Assembly (NCBI GenBank): GCA_018971625.1
Contig: JAGXAJ010000031.1
Coordinates: 1 to 43,276, forward strand
Length of the DNA: 43,276 nt
From: Pseudomonadota bacterium
GTDB taxonomy: Bacteria; Pseudomonadota; Alphaproteobacteria; Rhizobiales; Xanthobacteraceae
Direction: 5' to 3'
The first letter of the stretch is position 1; each line of letters opens with the position of its first letter. Of this stretch, positions 33,046-42,002 are shown one piece after another. Under the pieces are notes generated by a model. The model ran no database searches. It was given only the letters and a program-made list of their open reading frames with translations, and had not been told where the DNA came from. The translations under genes were made by a program, and so were the position numbers.

Positions 33046-34080
33046 TCAACCTACCGACACGCCCGCCTTTGCCCGTCTGATTCCCAGCGCCAGAATACGA
33101 TGCAACAGCTCCGGGTAATCGAGCCCGTCATGCCGCGCCGCGGTCGCGAATTCCTGGTTCTTCGCAATCTCGGGATTGGGATTCGCTTCAATGAAATACG
33201 GCGTCCCATCGGATGAAAGGCGAAAGTCGATGCGAGCGTATCCATCGAGCCCGAGCGCCCGGTAGATGCGTTTCGCGGCTCGCTGAATGCGCGCGGATAT
33301 TTCCGGCGACAGGTCGTTGGCCGGCCCGTCGACGATTCCGACGCGCTCCTGATAGGCGGTATCATGTTTGGCTTTCTCGGTGGCAATGTGTCGCGCGCTG
33401 TGGCCTCCCATGCTACCGAATTTCAACTCCCAGATCGGCAGCGTCCGTAACCGGTTGTTGCCGAGCACGCCGACGTAGAGCTCTCGTCCCTCGATAAATT
33501 GCTCCGCAATGGCAGCCGTTTCGACCCGCTCATGGATGAAGGCGACGCGCTCTGCGAGTTTCTCGTCCGTGGTGACGATGGATGCCTGTGATATGCCCAA
33601 GGATCCATCCTCGTTCAGGCTCTTGACGATCAGCGGCAGCGAAAGGCGTGGAGGCCGCTTGACCTTGCGACGCATCGGAAACACCGCAAAGGCCGGCACC
33701 GCGATACGGCGATGATGCACCAGCGTCTTCGACAGATCCTTGCCCCGCGCCAGCACCAGGCCGCGCGGATTGCACCCGGTATATGGAATCTGCATCAGCT
33801 CCATGTAGCTTGCGATATGATGGTCATACATCGTTTGCGAGTAGAATTCCTCCAGCAACGTGAAGACGACATGCGGCTTGAACCCATCGATCTCGTCGCG
33901 CACCGGCTTGATCTCTTCCTGCACGCCGAGCGGACGAACGTCATGGCCTGCCGCGCGCAAGGTGCTGACGACGTCGTATTCGGTCTTCCATTCGTTGATT
34001 TGCCGCTCGGTATAGCCGTCACTGGAATCCGGGGGCACAAAGTCCGGATGCATGAGAACCAGGATGCGCAGGCGTCTCAT
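33046..34080 (-). CDS. ATP-grasp ligase, D-Ala-D-Ala ligase-like
   Basis: 344 aa beginning MRRLRILVLMHPDFVPP. ATP-grasp landmarks: LMQIPYTGCNPRGLVLARGKD, LPLIVKSLNEDGSLGIS (glycine-rich loop), EQFIEGRELYVGVLG, YARIDFRLSSDGTPYFIEANPNPEI with the metal-binding Asp/Glu/Asn set. The family joins a carboxylate to an amine or thiol using ATP. This protein is not a housekeeping Ddl: it sits in an operon with a metallopeptidase (ATGA overlap at 34077-34080) rather than in the mur cluster. A role in peptide or amino-acid ligation is likely; the substrate is unknown. Confidence 0.85.
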   Translation of the reverse strand: MRRLRILVLMHPDFVPPDSSDGYTERQINEWKTEYDVVSTLRAAGHDVRPLGVQEEIKPVRDEIDGFKPHVVFTLLEEFYSQTMYDHHIASYMELMQIPYTGCNPRGLVLARGKDLSKTLVHHRRIAVPAFAVFPMRRKVKRPPRLSLPLIVKSLNEDGSLGISQASIVTTDEKLAERVAFIHERVETAAIAEQFIEGRELYVGVLGNNRLRTLPIWELKFGSMGGHSARHIATEKAKHDTAYQERVGIVDGPANDLSPEISARIQRAAKRIYRALGLDGYARIDFRLSSDGTPYFIEANPNPEIAKNQEFATAARHDGLDYPELLHRILALGIRRAKAGVSVG

Positions 34081-35105
34081 AGCGCGATCCATTTCCGCCG
34101 CGACGGACCGAACAGCGCGTGCATGGTTTTCGCGGTCAACAACACGGTGAAGTCCATCACGAGTTTTCGTTCGGGGCCGACAGCGCGCAGATCGAGTTCG
34201 CGGCAGCGGGAGATCATATCGTCCAGCACGGCATCCAGCGTAAGCTGATTCTCGCCGGTCCAGCGAGCCACCAATTGCCTGATCCGGGCGCGATGCCGCC
34301 GGATGAAGAGTGACGCCGCTGGCGCCCGGCGATGCCGTGGATTCGCGGAAAACAGCCGGGACAGGTCGCGATCGTAGGTCTTCGGCGGTTTGAACGTGTA
34401 GAATTCCTGCTTTTTTCGGTAATGGTCACCCAGCGTTTCGCTCAGTCCGCGCAGCGGATCGACACGTTCGCGCGTTTTGATCAGCGGTCGCTTCCCTGCG
34501 ATCTCGCCCATCAGCTCGTCGACATATTCCAGCTTCTTCAACGCCGGCCAGTCAGCATACCGCGTTCGCCAATTGGACCGGGGCCGCAGCCACACGGCGA
34601 AAGTTTCCGCAAAGTCCTCGTCCGGATGGCTTTGCGCATACCAAAGCCGAAGGTGCTGAACGTAACGTCGGCTGGCCGGATTGGGCCGGTAGTAGCGCGG
34701 GTAGTGCTTCGAGGAAGGACCGAACAGCTGTCGCCAACGCCGGCGGCGCTGCAACTGGTAGCCGTGCTGCACGGCATGCCCCGCCTCGTGACGGAGGATG
34801 GCCATACACTGCGACCAGGTGCCGCCCTCGATATCGAGCATCATCTTCTGCTCGAGTTTCATCAGGCGGGGATGCGCGAGGTAGAACGGGACGGCGATCC
34901 CGGGCACGTCAGCCGGACTGAACCATTCGCTCGATATCCAGGCGTGGGGCCGCAGCAGGATGCCCCGCTCCTCGAGCTCTTCGTATAAAGTGTGAACGCA
35001 ATCCTCGAGCCAGGTACCTTCGACCTTGACCCTCAACTGGCTGAAGCGGAGTTCGAGCAGCTCCTCATCCGACAGGCTTTCCCAGGCATATTTCCGGCGT
35101 GGCAT
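34077..35105 (-). CDS. putative zinc-binding metallopeptidase
   Basis: 342 aa from ATG at 35105. The zinc site is H-E-A-G-H in ILRHEAGHAVQHGYQ with a downstream third-ligand candidate in DEDFAETFAVWL, the arrangement of gluzincin-like enzymes. There is no signal peptide, so it acts in the cytoplasm. The C-terminal half is highly basic (RRHRARIRQLVARW). The stop overlaps the start of the ATP-grasp gene, so the pair is translationally coupled: a peptidase and a peptide-bond-forming enzyme made together. A GTG at 35126 is an alternative start. Confidence 0.82.
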   Translation of the reverse strand: MPRRKYAWESLSDEELLELRFSQLRVKVEGTWLEDCVHTLYEELEERGILLRPHAWISSEWFSPADVPGIAVPFYLAHPRLMKLEQKMMLDIEGGTWSQCMAILRHEAGHAVQHGYQLQRRRRWRQLFGPSSKHYPRYYRPNPASRRYVQHLRLWYAQSHPDEDFAETFAVWLRPRSNWRTRYADWPALKKLEYVDELMGEIAGKRPLIKTRERVDPLRGLSETLGDHYRKKQEFYTFKPPKTYDRDLSRLFSANPRHRRAPAASLFIRRHRARIRQLVARWTGENQLTLDAVLDDMISRCRELDLRAVGPERKLVMDFTVLLTAKTMHALFGPSRRKWIAL

Positions 35106-35273
35106 AGGGCTTCTGGAGGTCACCAAAAAATCGATATCGGGATGGTGTCACAGGACGTTGCCTGCAACAACCGCAGAGTTTTCGAGGCTGCGGCTGTTCG
35201 TCCGGCAGATCGGCAAAGCGGCCGGAGCTAGCTCCCCTATGTCCGGCAAGCACGGTGCCTCCGGGTCGATTAA

Positions 35274-36488
35274 TCATCCCGAAGGATTGCCGCGCACGGG
35301 CGGCGGCGCCTGAACCGCGGGAGCCGCCGCGGCAAAAAGGTCTTCGCGGTGCCCAGTACGCGGCGGATAGATGCGGTCGTGATTGATGATCCGTTTGGTC
35401 GCCTTGGCTACGGGTCCGATCGCGGTGACCCGGCGATCCCAACCAGCGGTGTAAAGCGCTCCCCATGTGCCGAGGTCGAGAACGGTGACATACCAATCGA
35501 TATCGAGCGGAAGCATCGGCTTTCCGAACAGATCCGCTACAACGTTGTGTCCGGCAAAGCGGCCCATGGGACGGGCGAACTGGCAGGACATAACGGTGGA
35601 GTGAGCACCGTCGATTTTGCAAACAGCGATATCGCCGGCAGCGAAAACATTCTGCAGGTTCATGGCCCGCATGAACCGATCTACTGCAAGGCGGCCATAC
35701 CGGTCGCGTTCGACAGCCAGCGATGCCGTTAGCGGACTTGCTTGCATCCCCGCGCACCACACGACGGTTCGCGTGGGGATAATCTCGCCAGAGGTCAGAG
35801 TGATCCCGGTTGGCCCCACGCCAGCAACCTTGGCGCCGAGCCGCGTTTCCACGCCCAGCGCGGAAAGCGCCTCGTTAACGACAGGACGCCCGGACTCACC
35901 GATCGTCGCTCCGACGACGGGATTGGGATCGATGAGGATGACGTGAGGATTCCCAATTCCTGCATGAGCAAGTTTACCCGGCATTTCGGTTGCCACTTCG
36001 ATGCCGGTAAAACCCGCACCAACGACCACCACCGTCGAGCATTCCGGCGAAGGCCCGAGCCTGCTCAAGGCCGCAAGATGCTCGTTGAGACGAACCGCTG
36101 CCGCGTACGTATCCACATCAAAGCTGTGCGAGGCAAGTCCGGCTATCGCGGGCCGTACCAGTTCGCTACCCAACGTCAAGACGACGCGATCATAGTCTAT
36201 GATCTCCAGACCACCGTTGGCCCGGATCGTCACCTTTTGGTCGACAGGATCGACGGCACAAACCTCGGCGGCCAAATGATCTATACCGATCGGATCGAGC
36301 AGATCGGCAAGCGGTAGGGCGGAATCGTTTAGGTCAACCTCATAATTGCGAACGCGAATGTTGTGATAGGGGTTACGGTCGACGACGAGGATTTCCGCCG
36401 CCTCGCCGAGCTCATCAAGTTTTCGAGCGGCGCCGATAGCCGCCCACAGGCCCGCGAACCCGGCGCCAAGAACGACTATGCGCGCCAT
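35274..36488 (-). CDS. ndh: type II NADH dehydrogenase-like FAD/NAD(P) oxidoreductase
   Basis: 404 aa from the ATG at 36488, with GGAG seven bases upstream. Two dinucleotide folds: FAD site MARIVVLGAGFAGLWAA (1-17) and NAD(P) site TVVVVGAGFTGIEVATE (about 150). The C-terminal FAD contact is VFAAGDIAVCKIDG. It would pass electrons from NADH to quinone without proton pumping, at the inner face of the membrane. A 41-aa membrane peptide gene lies just upstream on the same strand. The exact acceptor cannot be told from sequence; related sulfide:quinone reductases lack this second GxGxxG context. Confidence 0.86.
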   Translation of the reverse strand: MARIVVLGAGFAGLWAAIGAARKLDELGEAAEILVVDRNPYHNIRVRNYEVDLNDSALPLADLLDPIGIDHLAAEVCAVDPVDQKVTIRANGGLEIIDYDRVVLTLGSELVRPAIAGLASHSFDVDTYAAAVRLNEHLAALSRLGPSPECSTVVVVGAGFTGIEVATEMPGKLAHAGIGNPHVILIDPNPVVGATIGESGRPVVNEALSALGVETRLGAKVAGVGPTGITLTSGEIIPTRTVVWCAGMQASPLTASLAVERDRYGRLAVDRFMRAMNLQNVFAAGDIAVCKIDGAHSTVMSCQFARPMGRFAGHNVVADLFGKPMLPLDIDWYVTVLDLGTWGALYTAGWDRRVTAIGPVAKATKRIINHDRIYPPRTGHREDLFAAAAPAVQAPPPVRGNPSG

Positions 36489-36536
36489 GCTTTCTCCGAC
36501 TCGTTGCAAGGCGGTGCCGCCACCCGGCGCACATTG

Positions 36537-36570
36537 TAGAGGCGCCAACGATGTAGAGGCGCTAACGATG
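36537..36570. repeat. 17-bp tandem duplication
   Basis: TAGAGGCGCCAACGATG is followed directly by TAGAGGCGCTAACGATG, differing in one base. It covers the stop codon of the 41-aa ORF and the space before ndh. Confidence 0.75.
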
Positions 36571-36687
36571 GATCGCTGAAAAGTCCGTTACCAAGTGACG
36601 ACTTTCATGCTGCGAACTAATGAGCAGGATGAAGCCGATGAGAGCGCTGATGGTTACCACGAGTTGCGCGAGCGTCCGGTCGTCCAT
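36562..36687 (-). CDS. 41-aa single-pass membrane peptide
   Basis: Not detectable with usual length cut-offs. ATG at 36687 with CGGGG about ten bases upstream; starts MDDRTLAQLVVTISALIGFI and has one clear transmembrane helix (LVVTISALIGFILLIS, residues 9-24) then a short basic/histidine tail. It is 73 bases upstream of ndh on the same strand. It could be a small partner of the dehydrogenase or of another membrane complex. The stop codon falls inside the tandem repeat, so an older copy may have been longer. Confidence 0.5.
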   Translation of the reverse strand: MDDRTLAQLVVTISALIGFILLISSQHESRHLVTDFSAIHR

Positions 36688-36970
36688 TCAAGCCCCGTGC
36701 TGAATCAACGTCATTGCCATGAATATATACGCGTTACGCAAAAATCACCATAACCGGCGACGAAAGCTTTCCCCACCAATCGCACATCGACGCTACAATT
36801 CCGACGCACGCTTGAACCGGTACGTTCCCGTGAATCAGCACGAGCATAATTGCCTTTAGCATCGTTTGGCGATGACGGATGGCTTCGGGTACTGCGCCAG
36901 CGTGTGAACCAGTTCATATCGGAAATCAATATCCCGATCTATCCTTTGGTTTTCAGATTGGGGAACCGCA

Positions 36971-37252
36971 ATGACGCGGCAAGAAGAAACTCATCTGCCA
37001 AGCGGCGGCGCTGCGATCTGCATTGGTTTCGGTGCGGTATTCGCGTTGTTGACGGGATTGCTCATCTGGCAGCCGAGAGCATCCGTCTGGATTGCCGAAG
37101 CCGTCGAGGCGGAGTTCTCCGGAGTAGCGGATGCTCGCATGCCGGTCAGCCTTGCCGGCGAACCAAAGCGCCGGCCGATCGATCCCGGAGAATGGGGCCA
37201 AACCTTTGATCGCCGGCCATTGGTTCGAGAATCGGCCCGGCAAGAACAATAA
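36971..37252 (+). CDS. small membrane-anchored hypothetical protein, 93 aa
   Basis: Starts MTRQEETHLPSGGAAICIGF with GGGG about seven bases before the ATG. One transmembrane helix (AAICIGFGAVFALLTGLLIW, residues 14-33), then SVWIAEAVEAEFSGVADA, a pattern I associate with small rhizobial membrane proteins (WI.EAVQAEF.G). Function unknown. The opposite strand carries an overlapping ORF with a good ribosome binding site (see findings), so one of the two may be spurious. A further 226 bases without a gene lie before sorA. Confidence 0.6.
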   Translation: MTRQEETHLPSGGAAICIGFGAVFALLTGLLIWQPRASVWIAEAVEAEFSGVADARMPVSLAGEPKRRPIDPGEWGQTFDRRPLVRESARQEQ

Positions 37253-37478
37253 GCACAAACACGCGACGCCAATCGCTGCCGACAGGACCCGCAAATCCGC
37301 GTACCAGAGCGCATATGCGCGCGCCATGCTTTCTCCACCGAGCGGCGCCGGGGCCATAGCGGACATTGGCCGCAGGCTTGCCCCGAAAGCACAGATTGAC
37401 ATCGTAGCACCCGATACACCAGATTAGCGTGGTTTGCGGTGATGACCGCAGACGAAATAGCTTTCGGTGGGGAAGCAA

Positions 37479-38678
37479 ATGATGGACAGACGTGACCTGC
37501 TCAAGGGAGCGAGCCTTGCGGCGTTGGCCGCGGGGCTCGGCGCAACCAGGGCACTGGCGGCCGATACCGTCACCTTACCATTCGCCAATGGCGAAAGGCC
37601 GCTGATCAGATATCCGCAAAAGCGGCCGATGATCGGCCTGACAAGCCGGCCGCCGCAACTCGAAACGCCGTTCCACATCTTCAATGATGGCCCGATCACG
37701 CCGAACGACGCGTTCTTCGTCCGCTATCATCTCTCCGACCTTCCCTACAATCTCGACCCCGACAAATTCACGCTCGAGGTCAAAGGCAAGGTCGACAAGC
37801 CGCTGAAGCTGTCGCTGCGGGACCTCAGGAAAATGCGTGCGACCGAGATCGTCGCCGTCAATCAATGCTCGGGCAACAGCCGCGGCTTTTTCGAACCGCG
37901 CGTCGCCGGCGGCCAGCTCGGCAACGGCGCGATGGGCAACGCGCGCTGGCTCGGCATACCGTTGAAAGCGATCCTCGAAATGGCGGGCGTGCAGAGCGGC
38001 GCCAAGCAGGTCAGGTTCGACGGCATGGACGGGCCGCCAAGCAACAGAACGCCGGACTTCGCCAAGGCGCTTGATTTCGATCACGCGGCCGACGGGGAGG
38101 TCATGCTGGCTTACGGCATGAACGGCGCGCCCCTGCCGTTCCTCAACGGTTTTCCGCTGCGGCTGGTCGTGCCCGGCTATTACGGGACCTATTGGGTCAA
38201 GCACCTCAACGAGATCACCGTTCTCGACGATGTGTTCGACGGCTTCTGGATGAAATCCGCCTATCGCATCCCGGACACCCCCGACAATTCCATCGAGCCT
38301 GGCACGACGCCCAAGGCGACCATCCCGATCAACCGTTTCACGGTGCGCTCCTTTATCACCAGCGTTGCCGATGGCGCGAAACTCAAGCCGGGAAGCACGA
38401 CATTACGCGGCATCGCTTTCGATAGCGGCAAGGGTATCAAGGACGTCACGGTCTCGACCGACGGCGGCAAAACCTGGACGCAGGCCAGGCTCGGCAAGGA
38501 TCTCGGCAAATATTCCTTCCGCGAATGGAAGCTGCCGGTGAAGCTCGCGGCCGGCAGCCACGATCTCAAGGTGCGCGCCACCAGCAATTCCGGCGAGACA
38601 CAGCCGGATAAGCCCCGCTGGAATCCGGCCGGGTACTTGCGCAACGTCGTTGAAACCGTCCGCGTCACCGTGGCTTGA
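37479..38678 (+). CDS. sorA: sulfite dehydrogenase, molybdenum subunit SorA
   Basis: 399 aa with a twin-arginine signal (DRRDLLKGASLAALAAGLGA), hence periplasmic. The molybdopterin oxidoreductase domain carries the cofactor cysteine C130 in VAVNQCSGNSRGFFEP, GIPLKAILEMAGV, and NGFPLRLVVPGYYGTYWVKH; the C-terminal Mo-co dimerisation domain includes GIKDVTVSTDGGKTW. It oxidises sulfite to sulfate and passes electrons to the cytochrome encoded 11 bases downstream. Two adjacent ATGs (37479, 37482) follow GTGGGGAAG; either is possible. Confidence 0.9.
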   Translation: MMDRRDLLKGASLAALAAGLGATRALAADTVTLPFANGERPLIRYPQKRPMIGLTSRPPQLETPFHIFNDGPITPNDAFFVRYHLSDLPYNLDPDKFTLEVKGKVDKPLKLSLRDLRKMRATEIVAVNQCSGNSRGFFEPRVAGGQLGNGAMGNARWLGIPLKAILEMAGVQSGAKQVRFDGMDGPPSNRTPDFAKALDFDHAADGEVMLAYGMNGAPLPFLNGFPLRLVVPGYYGTYWVKHLNEITVLDDVFDGFWMKSAYRIPDTPDNSIEPGTTPKATIPINRFTVRSFITSVADGAKLKPGSTTLRGIAFDSGKGIKDVTVSTDGGKTWTQARLGKDLGKYSFREWKLPVKLAAGSHDLKVRATSNSGETQPDKPRWNPAGYLRNVVETVRVTVA

Positions 38679-38689
38679 GGAGCATGATC

Positions 38690-39007
38690 ATGCGACGTGT
38701 TTTTCTCCTCACCACCGCATTTGTGGCCGGTCTCGGGTGGCTCGCGACCTGCAGCGCGATCGCGGCACCCGTGAACTATCAGGTTCCGAAAGAGACCGCG
38801 GCGTTCAAGCCGGGTCCCAACCTCGACGTCGTCCAAAAGAACTGTAGCGCCTGCCATTCGGCCGACTACGTCAGCACGCAACCACCGATGAAGAACAAGC
38901 AGCAGTTCTGGCAGGCCGAGGTCACCAAGATGATCAAGGTTTACGGCGCGCAAATCGATGATGCCGATGTCGGAAAAATCGTCGACTACCTCGCCACGAC
39001 CTATTGA
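38690..39007 (+). CDS. sorB: sulfite dehydrogenase cytochrome c subunit SorB
   Basis: 105 aa: signal peptide MRRVFLLTTAFVAGLGWLAT, mature part with one heme site CSACH and the likely distal methionine in QPPMKNKQ. I chose the ATG at 38690 because GAGGAG is seven bases upstream; an earlier ATG at 38684 is too close to it. It forms an operon with sorA, accepts electrons from the molybdenum subunit and hands them to a soluble cytochrome or the terminal oxidase. End of the operon; the next gene is convergent. Confidence 0.88.
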   Translation: MRRVFLLTTAFVAGLGWLATCSAIAAPVNYQVPKETAAFKPGPNLDVVQKNCSACHSADYVSTQPPMKNKQQFWQAEVTKMIKVYGAQIDDADVGKIVDYLATTY

Positions 39008-39112
39008 GGTACTGGCAAGCGTGACGTCGCCATTGTGATGCGTGCGTCCCGCGAGCGGACGGCGAACACGTATCGTGCCCGCCGTTTTGGCGCGGGTGGT
39101 GAGACTCATGCG

Positions 39113-40558
39113 TCAGGCATAGTCGAACAGGGCCATGAATCCAAAGTCCATGTGTAGTTGCTGATGGCAGTGAAACAGCGTCATCCCGGGATTGTCGGCA
39201 ACGAAGTCGAATTCGACTTCCTGGAAGCCGGCGAGCATTACGACGTCCTTGATGACACCCGTGGTCGGCTTGCTGCCGACCCGCACCAGTTCGAAGCTGT
39301 GGCGATGGAGGTGTAGCGGGTGGATGTCGTCGCTCGCGTTGCGGAACTTGAGACGATAGCGCCGCGCTTCGTGTACCTTGTACATGGGCTTCATCGTCTC
39401 CATCGAGAAAGCCTCGCCGTTGAGCGTCCACTGGTTGAAGCCGTTGAGCGCACCGTTGCGCTTGACGATCGTGAACTCCATCGTCTCGTCCGGCTTGGCC
39501 GGTGACGCGCCGGGCTTGCCGAACAGCGTGTAGTCCCAACGATAGGGCTTTGGCTTCGTCCACTGCGGCTTTCCCTTGGCGCCGGCATACTCGACGACGA
39601 TGCCCATTCCGCGCTTCCGGTCATCATCGGTCAGATCCCCCATGACCCAGACTCCCGGATGGCTCATTTCGACGATGGCGGAGATGCGCTCGGCCGTTCC
39701 GAGCCAGAGCACCGGCACGTCCCTCGGCATCGGCACGGGGTTGCCGTCGAGCGCGACGATCTTGAACGAGTGTCCGGGCAGCGCGAGGCTGCGGATCTCG
39801 CCGGCGCTGCCGTTCACGACGTGAAAGAGTACGCGTTCGCCCTGTTTGACGCGGATGGGCTCGCCGTGGCCAAGTGCCTTGCCGTTGATCGAGAATAGAT
39901 CATAGCCGACTTCGAAGCCCTTGGTCTTCTCCTGCGCTTCGTCGTCGGACTTTTTCCCGAGATCCTTCAGGTCCTTGATTTCCTCGCCAGCGAGGAAGTC
40001 CATCGCCATGTCGCCGCCGCGACTGAAGGACGGTGCGAATTCCTTGAGCACCAGAAACACCTCGCGGTCATAGGCACCGGGCTCGTTTTTCGGCTCGATG
40101 TAGAGGGGACCGACCTGGCCGGTGTAGGTGCCGCGGTTGAGGTCGTCGCCCGCCACCACATGCGTGTGGTAGAAGCGAAAGCCGGCGGGCTTCGGCACGA
40201 AGGAGATGCGCCGCTGGCCGTGCGGCGGGATGAACGGCGTGCCTTCCTCGGCGGCTCCGTCGACGTCACTTGGAATCATCTGGCCATGCCAGTGGACCAG
40301 CTCCGGCACATCCGTATCGTTGTGGATATCAACGATCGCGCGCTGCCCTTCCTTGAAGCGAAGCAGCGGGCCCGGAAATTGACCGTTATAAAGCGTCGTC
40401 GATACGATACGGTCCGACGCCAATTCGGCGAGCCCGGTCGCGATCCGCAAGGTATAATCGGCCTTTGCCTGATCGTCTTGAGCGAATGCCGGCCCGATCC
40501 GGCTGTGCAGGCCGAGCAAGGCCCCACCGGCGAGCAGCGAGCGGCGATCTATCGGCAC
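39113..40558 (-). CDS. Tat-exported multicopper oxidase
   Basis: 481 aa with a Tat signal (DRRSLLAGGALLGL) and all four copper motifs: HWHG, YHTHV, HPLHLHRHSF and HCHQQLHMDFGFM (which supplies type 1 and trinuclear ligands). Three cupredoxin domains are implied by the length. This is a periplasmic laccase/CueO-like oxidase coupling substrate or metal oxidation to O2 reduction. The methionine-rich insert typical of CueO copper oxidases is not evident, so the substrate is open. GTG start at 40558 with GGAAGG upstream. It converges on sorAB. Confidence 0.92.
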   Translation of the reverse strand: MPIDRRSLLAGGALLGLHSRIGPAFAQDDQAKADYTLRIATGLAELASDRIVSTTLYNGQFPGPLLRFKEGQRAIVDIHNDTDVPELVHWHGQMIPSDVDGAAEEGTPFIPPHGQRRISFVPKPAGFRFYHTHVVAGDDLNRGTYTGQVGPLYIEPKNEPGAYDREVFLVLKEFAPSFSRGGDMAMDFLAGEEIKDLKDLGKKSDDEAQEKTKGFEVGYDLFSINGKALGHGEPIRVKQGERVLFHVVNGSAGEIRSLALPGHSFKIVALDGNPVPMPRDVPVLWLGTAERISAIVEMSHPGVWVMGDLTDDDRKRGMGIVVEYAGAKGKPQWTKPKPYRWDYTLFGKPGASPAKPDETMEFTIVKRNGALNGFNQWTLNGEAFSMETMKPMYKVHEARRYRLKFRNASDDIHPLHLHRHSFELVRVGSKPTTGVIKDVVMLAGFQEVEFDFVADNPGMTLFHCHQQLHMDFGFMALFDYA

Positions 40559-40849
40559 GTTGGAAATATCCTTCCACTAGGCTGCGCCTCGTACCCGCGG
40601 CGGCCTTATCGGGTTCCGATAGCGATAGTCGATGTCCGGGCGAAGACAAGTAACTTTCCGGATCAACGGCCGTTCCTATCGAGCGTCTCAGGTCAGAAGC
40701 GCCGTTTTGAACGCCGGTTGGTGACCTACTCGACGACCCTTGCGATAGTGAGCAGATACTTTTGTTTTCATCAATGGCTTCAAATCCGTTGTTATTCGAT
40801 AGTAAAAATTAGAGTTTTGAAGGCGGAGATGTTCGACGGAAGATGTGTA
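40559..40849. other. intergenic region upstream of the multicopper oxidase
   Basis: About 290 bases; becomes AT-rich near 40740-40830. No gene seen. It separates the oxidase start from the HNH-like fragment on the other strand. Confidence 0.4.
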
Positions 40850-41008
40850 ATGGCTACCGACACAGAGTTCCTTACGCCACGGCGATGCATGCGAGAACCG
40901 ATCAAGGATATCTTTGATGCAGCCGCATTACTGAGTGCCGCTACTGACGCGCATTTGGCAGGCGACCGTTTAACCGCCGACAGCTTATTAAGAGCCGCGA
41001 ACATGCCT
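40850..41008 (+). pseudogene. 5' fragment of an HNH-endonuclease-like gene
   Basis: 53 codons: MATDTEFLTPRRCMREPIKD then IFDAAALLSAATDAHLAGDR and LLRAANMP. I recall this N-terminus (MREPIKDIFDAA..LS.A.DAHL.GDRL.ADSL.RAANMP) from rhizobial HNH endonuclease-family proteins, in which it continues into RDW and an HNH domain. Here it stops matching at 41008, where the sequence becomes the antisense of the truncated MFS gene. The frame runs on without function. Family recognition is from memory. Confidence 0.5.
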
Positions 41009-41800
41009 TTCGGCGCCGCGCGCTACGCCGTAACCGAGATCGCCGCAATAGGCGACGATGTGAACCTGCGGCATCGACATCGCCACGCAACAGGCGACGC
41101 CGGCGAGCGACAGGATCGCGGTCAGCGCGTTGGTCGACGGCCGCAGGTCGACCCGCGGAGCGGCAGCGCTGCCATGGCTGCGTTGCACCGCCACCCCCAT
41201 CAGAAACCCGCAATGCGATCAGCGACAGCACCATGGCGACGACCGTGAAAGCGCCGATCGCGAAATGGGTGTGGCGCCAGCCGATCGACTGCATGCCGAA
41301 ATTGATCAGCGAGGGCCAGATCGTGCCGCCGATGTAGTTGCCGCTTGCCGCCAACGCGACGGCAAGGCCCCGGTAACGATCGAACCAGTGCGAGGCCTCC
41401 GCCATCAGCGGGCCAAAAGTCGCCGACGAGCCGAGGCCGATGGCGAAATGCACCAGGATGAATGGCCAGATCGACGACGACATTCCGGCGCCGAGGTAGC
41501 CGAGCCCGAGGATGCCGAGGCCGAGGCCGATCGCGGTGACGATGCCGTAACGGTCGGTGATCTTGCCGGTCAGCACGCCGCCGGAACCGAAGCCCAGCAT
41601 GACCATGGTGAAGCCAGCGATGCGGTGCCCCGGGTCACGCTGAAATCGGCCTGCACCACCGGCAGCACGACCACGACCGACCACATCCCGACACTGCCGA
41701 GCGAGCCGATCAGCACCGCAACCGCAAGCCGGGTCCATACCCGACGCGAATCAGGAACGAACAGCCCGAAATCCTGGGTGAATGGAGCAGAAATAGCCAC
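41003..41800 (-). pseudogene. MFS transporter, frameshifted and 3'-truncated
   Basis: Starts at GTG 41800 (AISAPFTQDFGLFVPDSRRV) and reads in three successive frames: first to about 41620 (SVGMWSVVVVLPVVQADFSV), second to about 41196 (FTMVMLGFGSGGVLTGKITD; HWFDRYRGLAVALAASGNYI), third to 41008 (PSTNALTAILSLAGVACCVA). The second break is one extra G in a run of five. The protein stops matching after ARGAE, about 270 residues in, where about 130 more would be expected. Two frameshifts plus truncation make it non-functional. Confidence 0.8.
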
Positions 41801-41978
41801 GGCGGCAGCCACTTGTCTGCACCTCGCCGTTCGGGTCAACCGCCCACGGCGCGATATTGAGCATGCAGATCCGGCAGGACGGGTTTTTCCGCGCGATGCG
41901 GCCGCTCGACCGTTGCTTCCGGGCCCGGAAGGCATGCCGCTAGCATGACGAAAGATAGCCCGGCCGCGCAGCCCCGCG

Positions 41979-41994
41979 TTAACGCTTTGCTAAC
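41979..41994 (+). promoter_or_regulatory. CtrA-like binding site upstream of flhA
   Basis: TTAA-N7-CTAAC, one mismatch from the CtrA consensus TTAA-N7-TTAAC, 168 bases before the flhA start. CtrA controls flagellar genes in many alphaproteobacteria. Confidence 0.45.
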
Positions 41995-42002
41995 CATACA
42001 CC

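Noticed and set aside
40160..41248. 362-codon plus-strand ORF spanning the multicopper oxidase start, HNH-like fragment and MFS antisense
   Set aside because: A chance run-on frame joining three unrelated segments; only codons 40850-41008 look coding.
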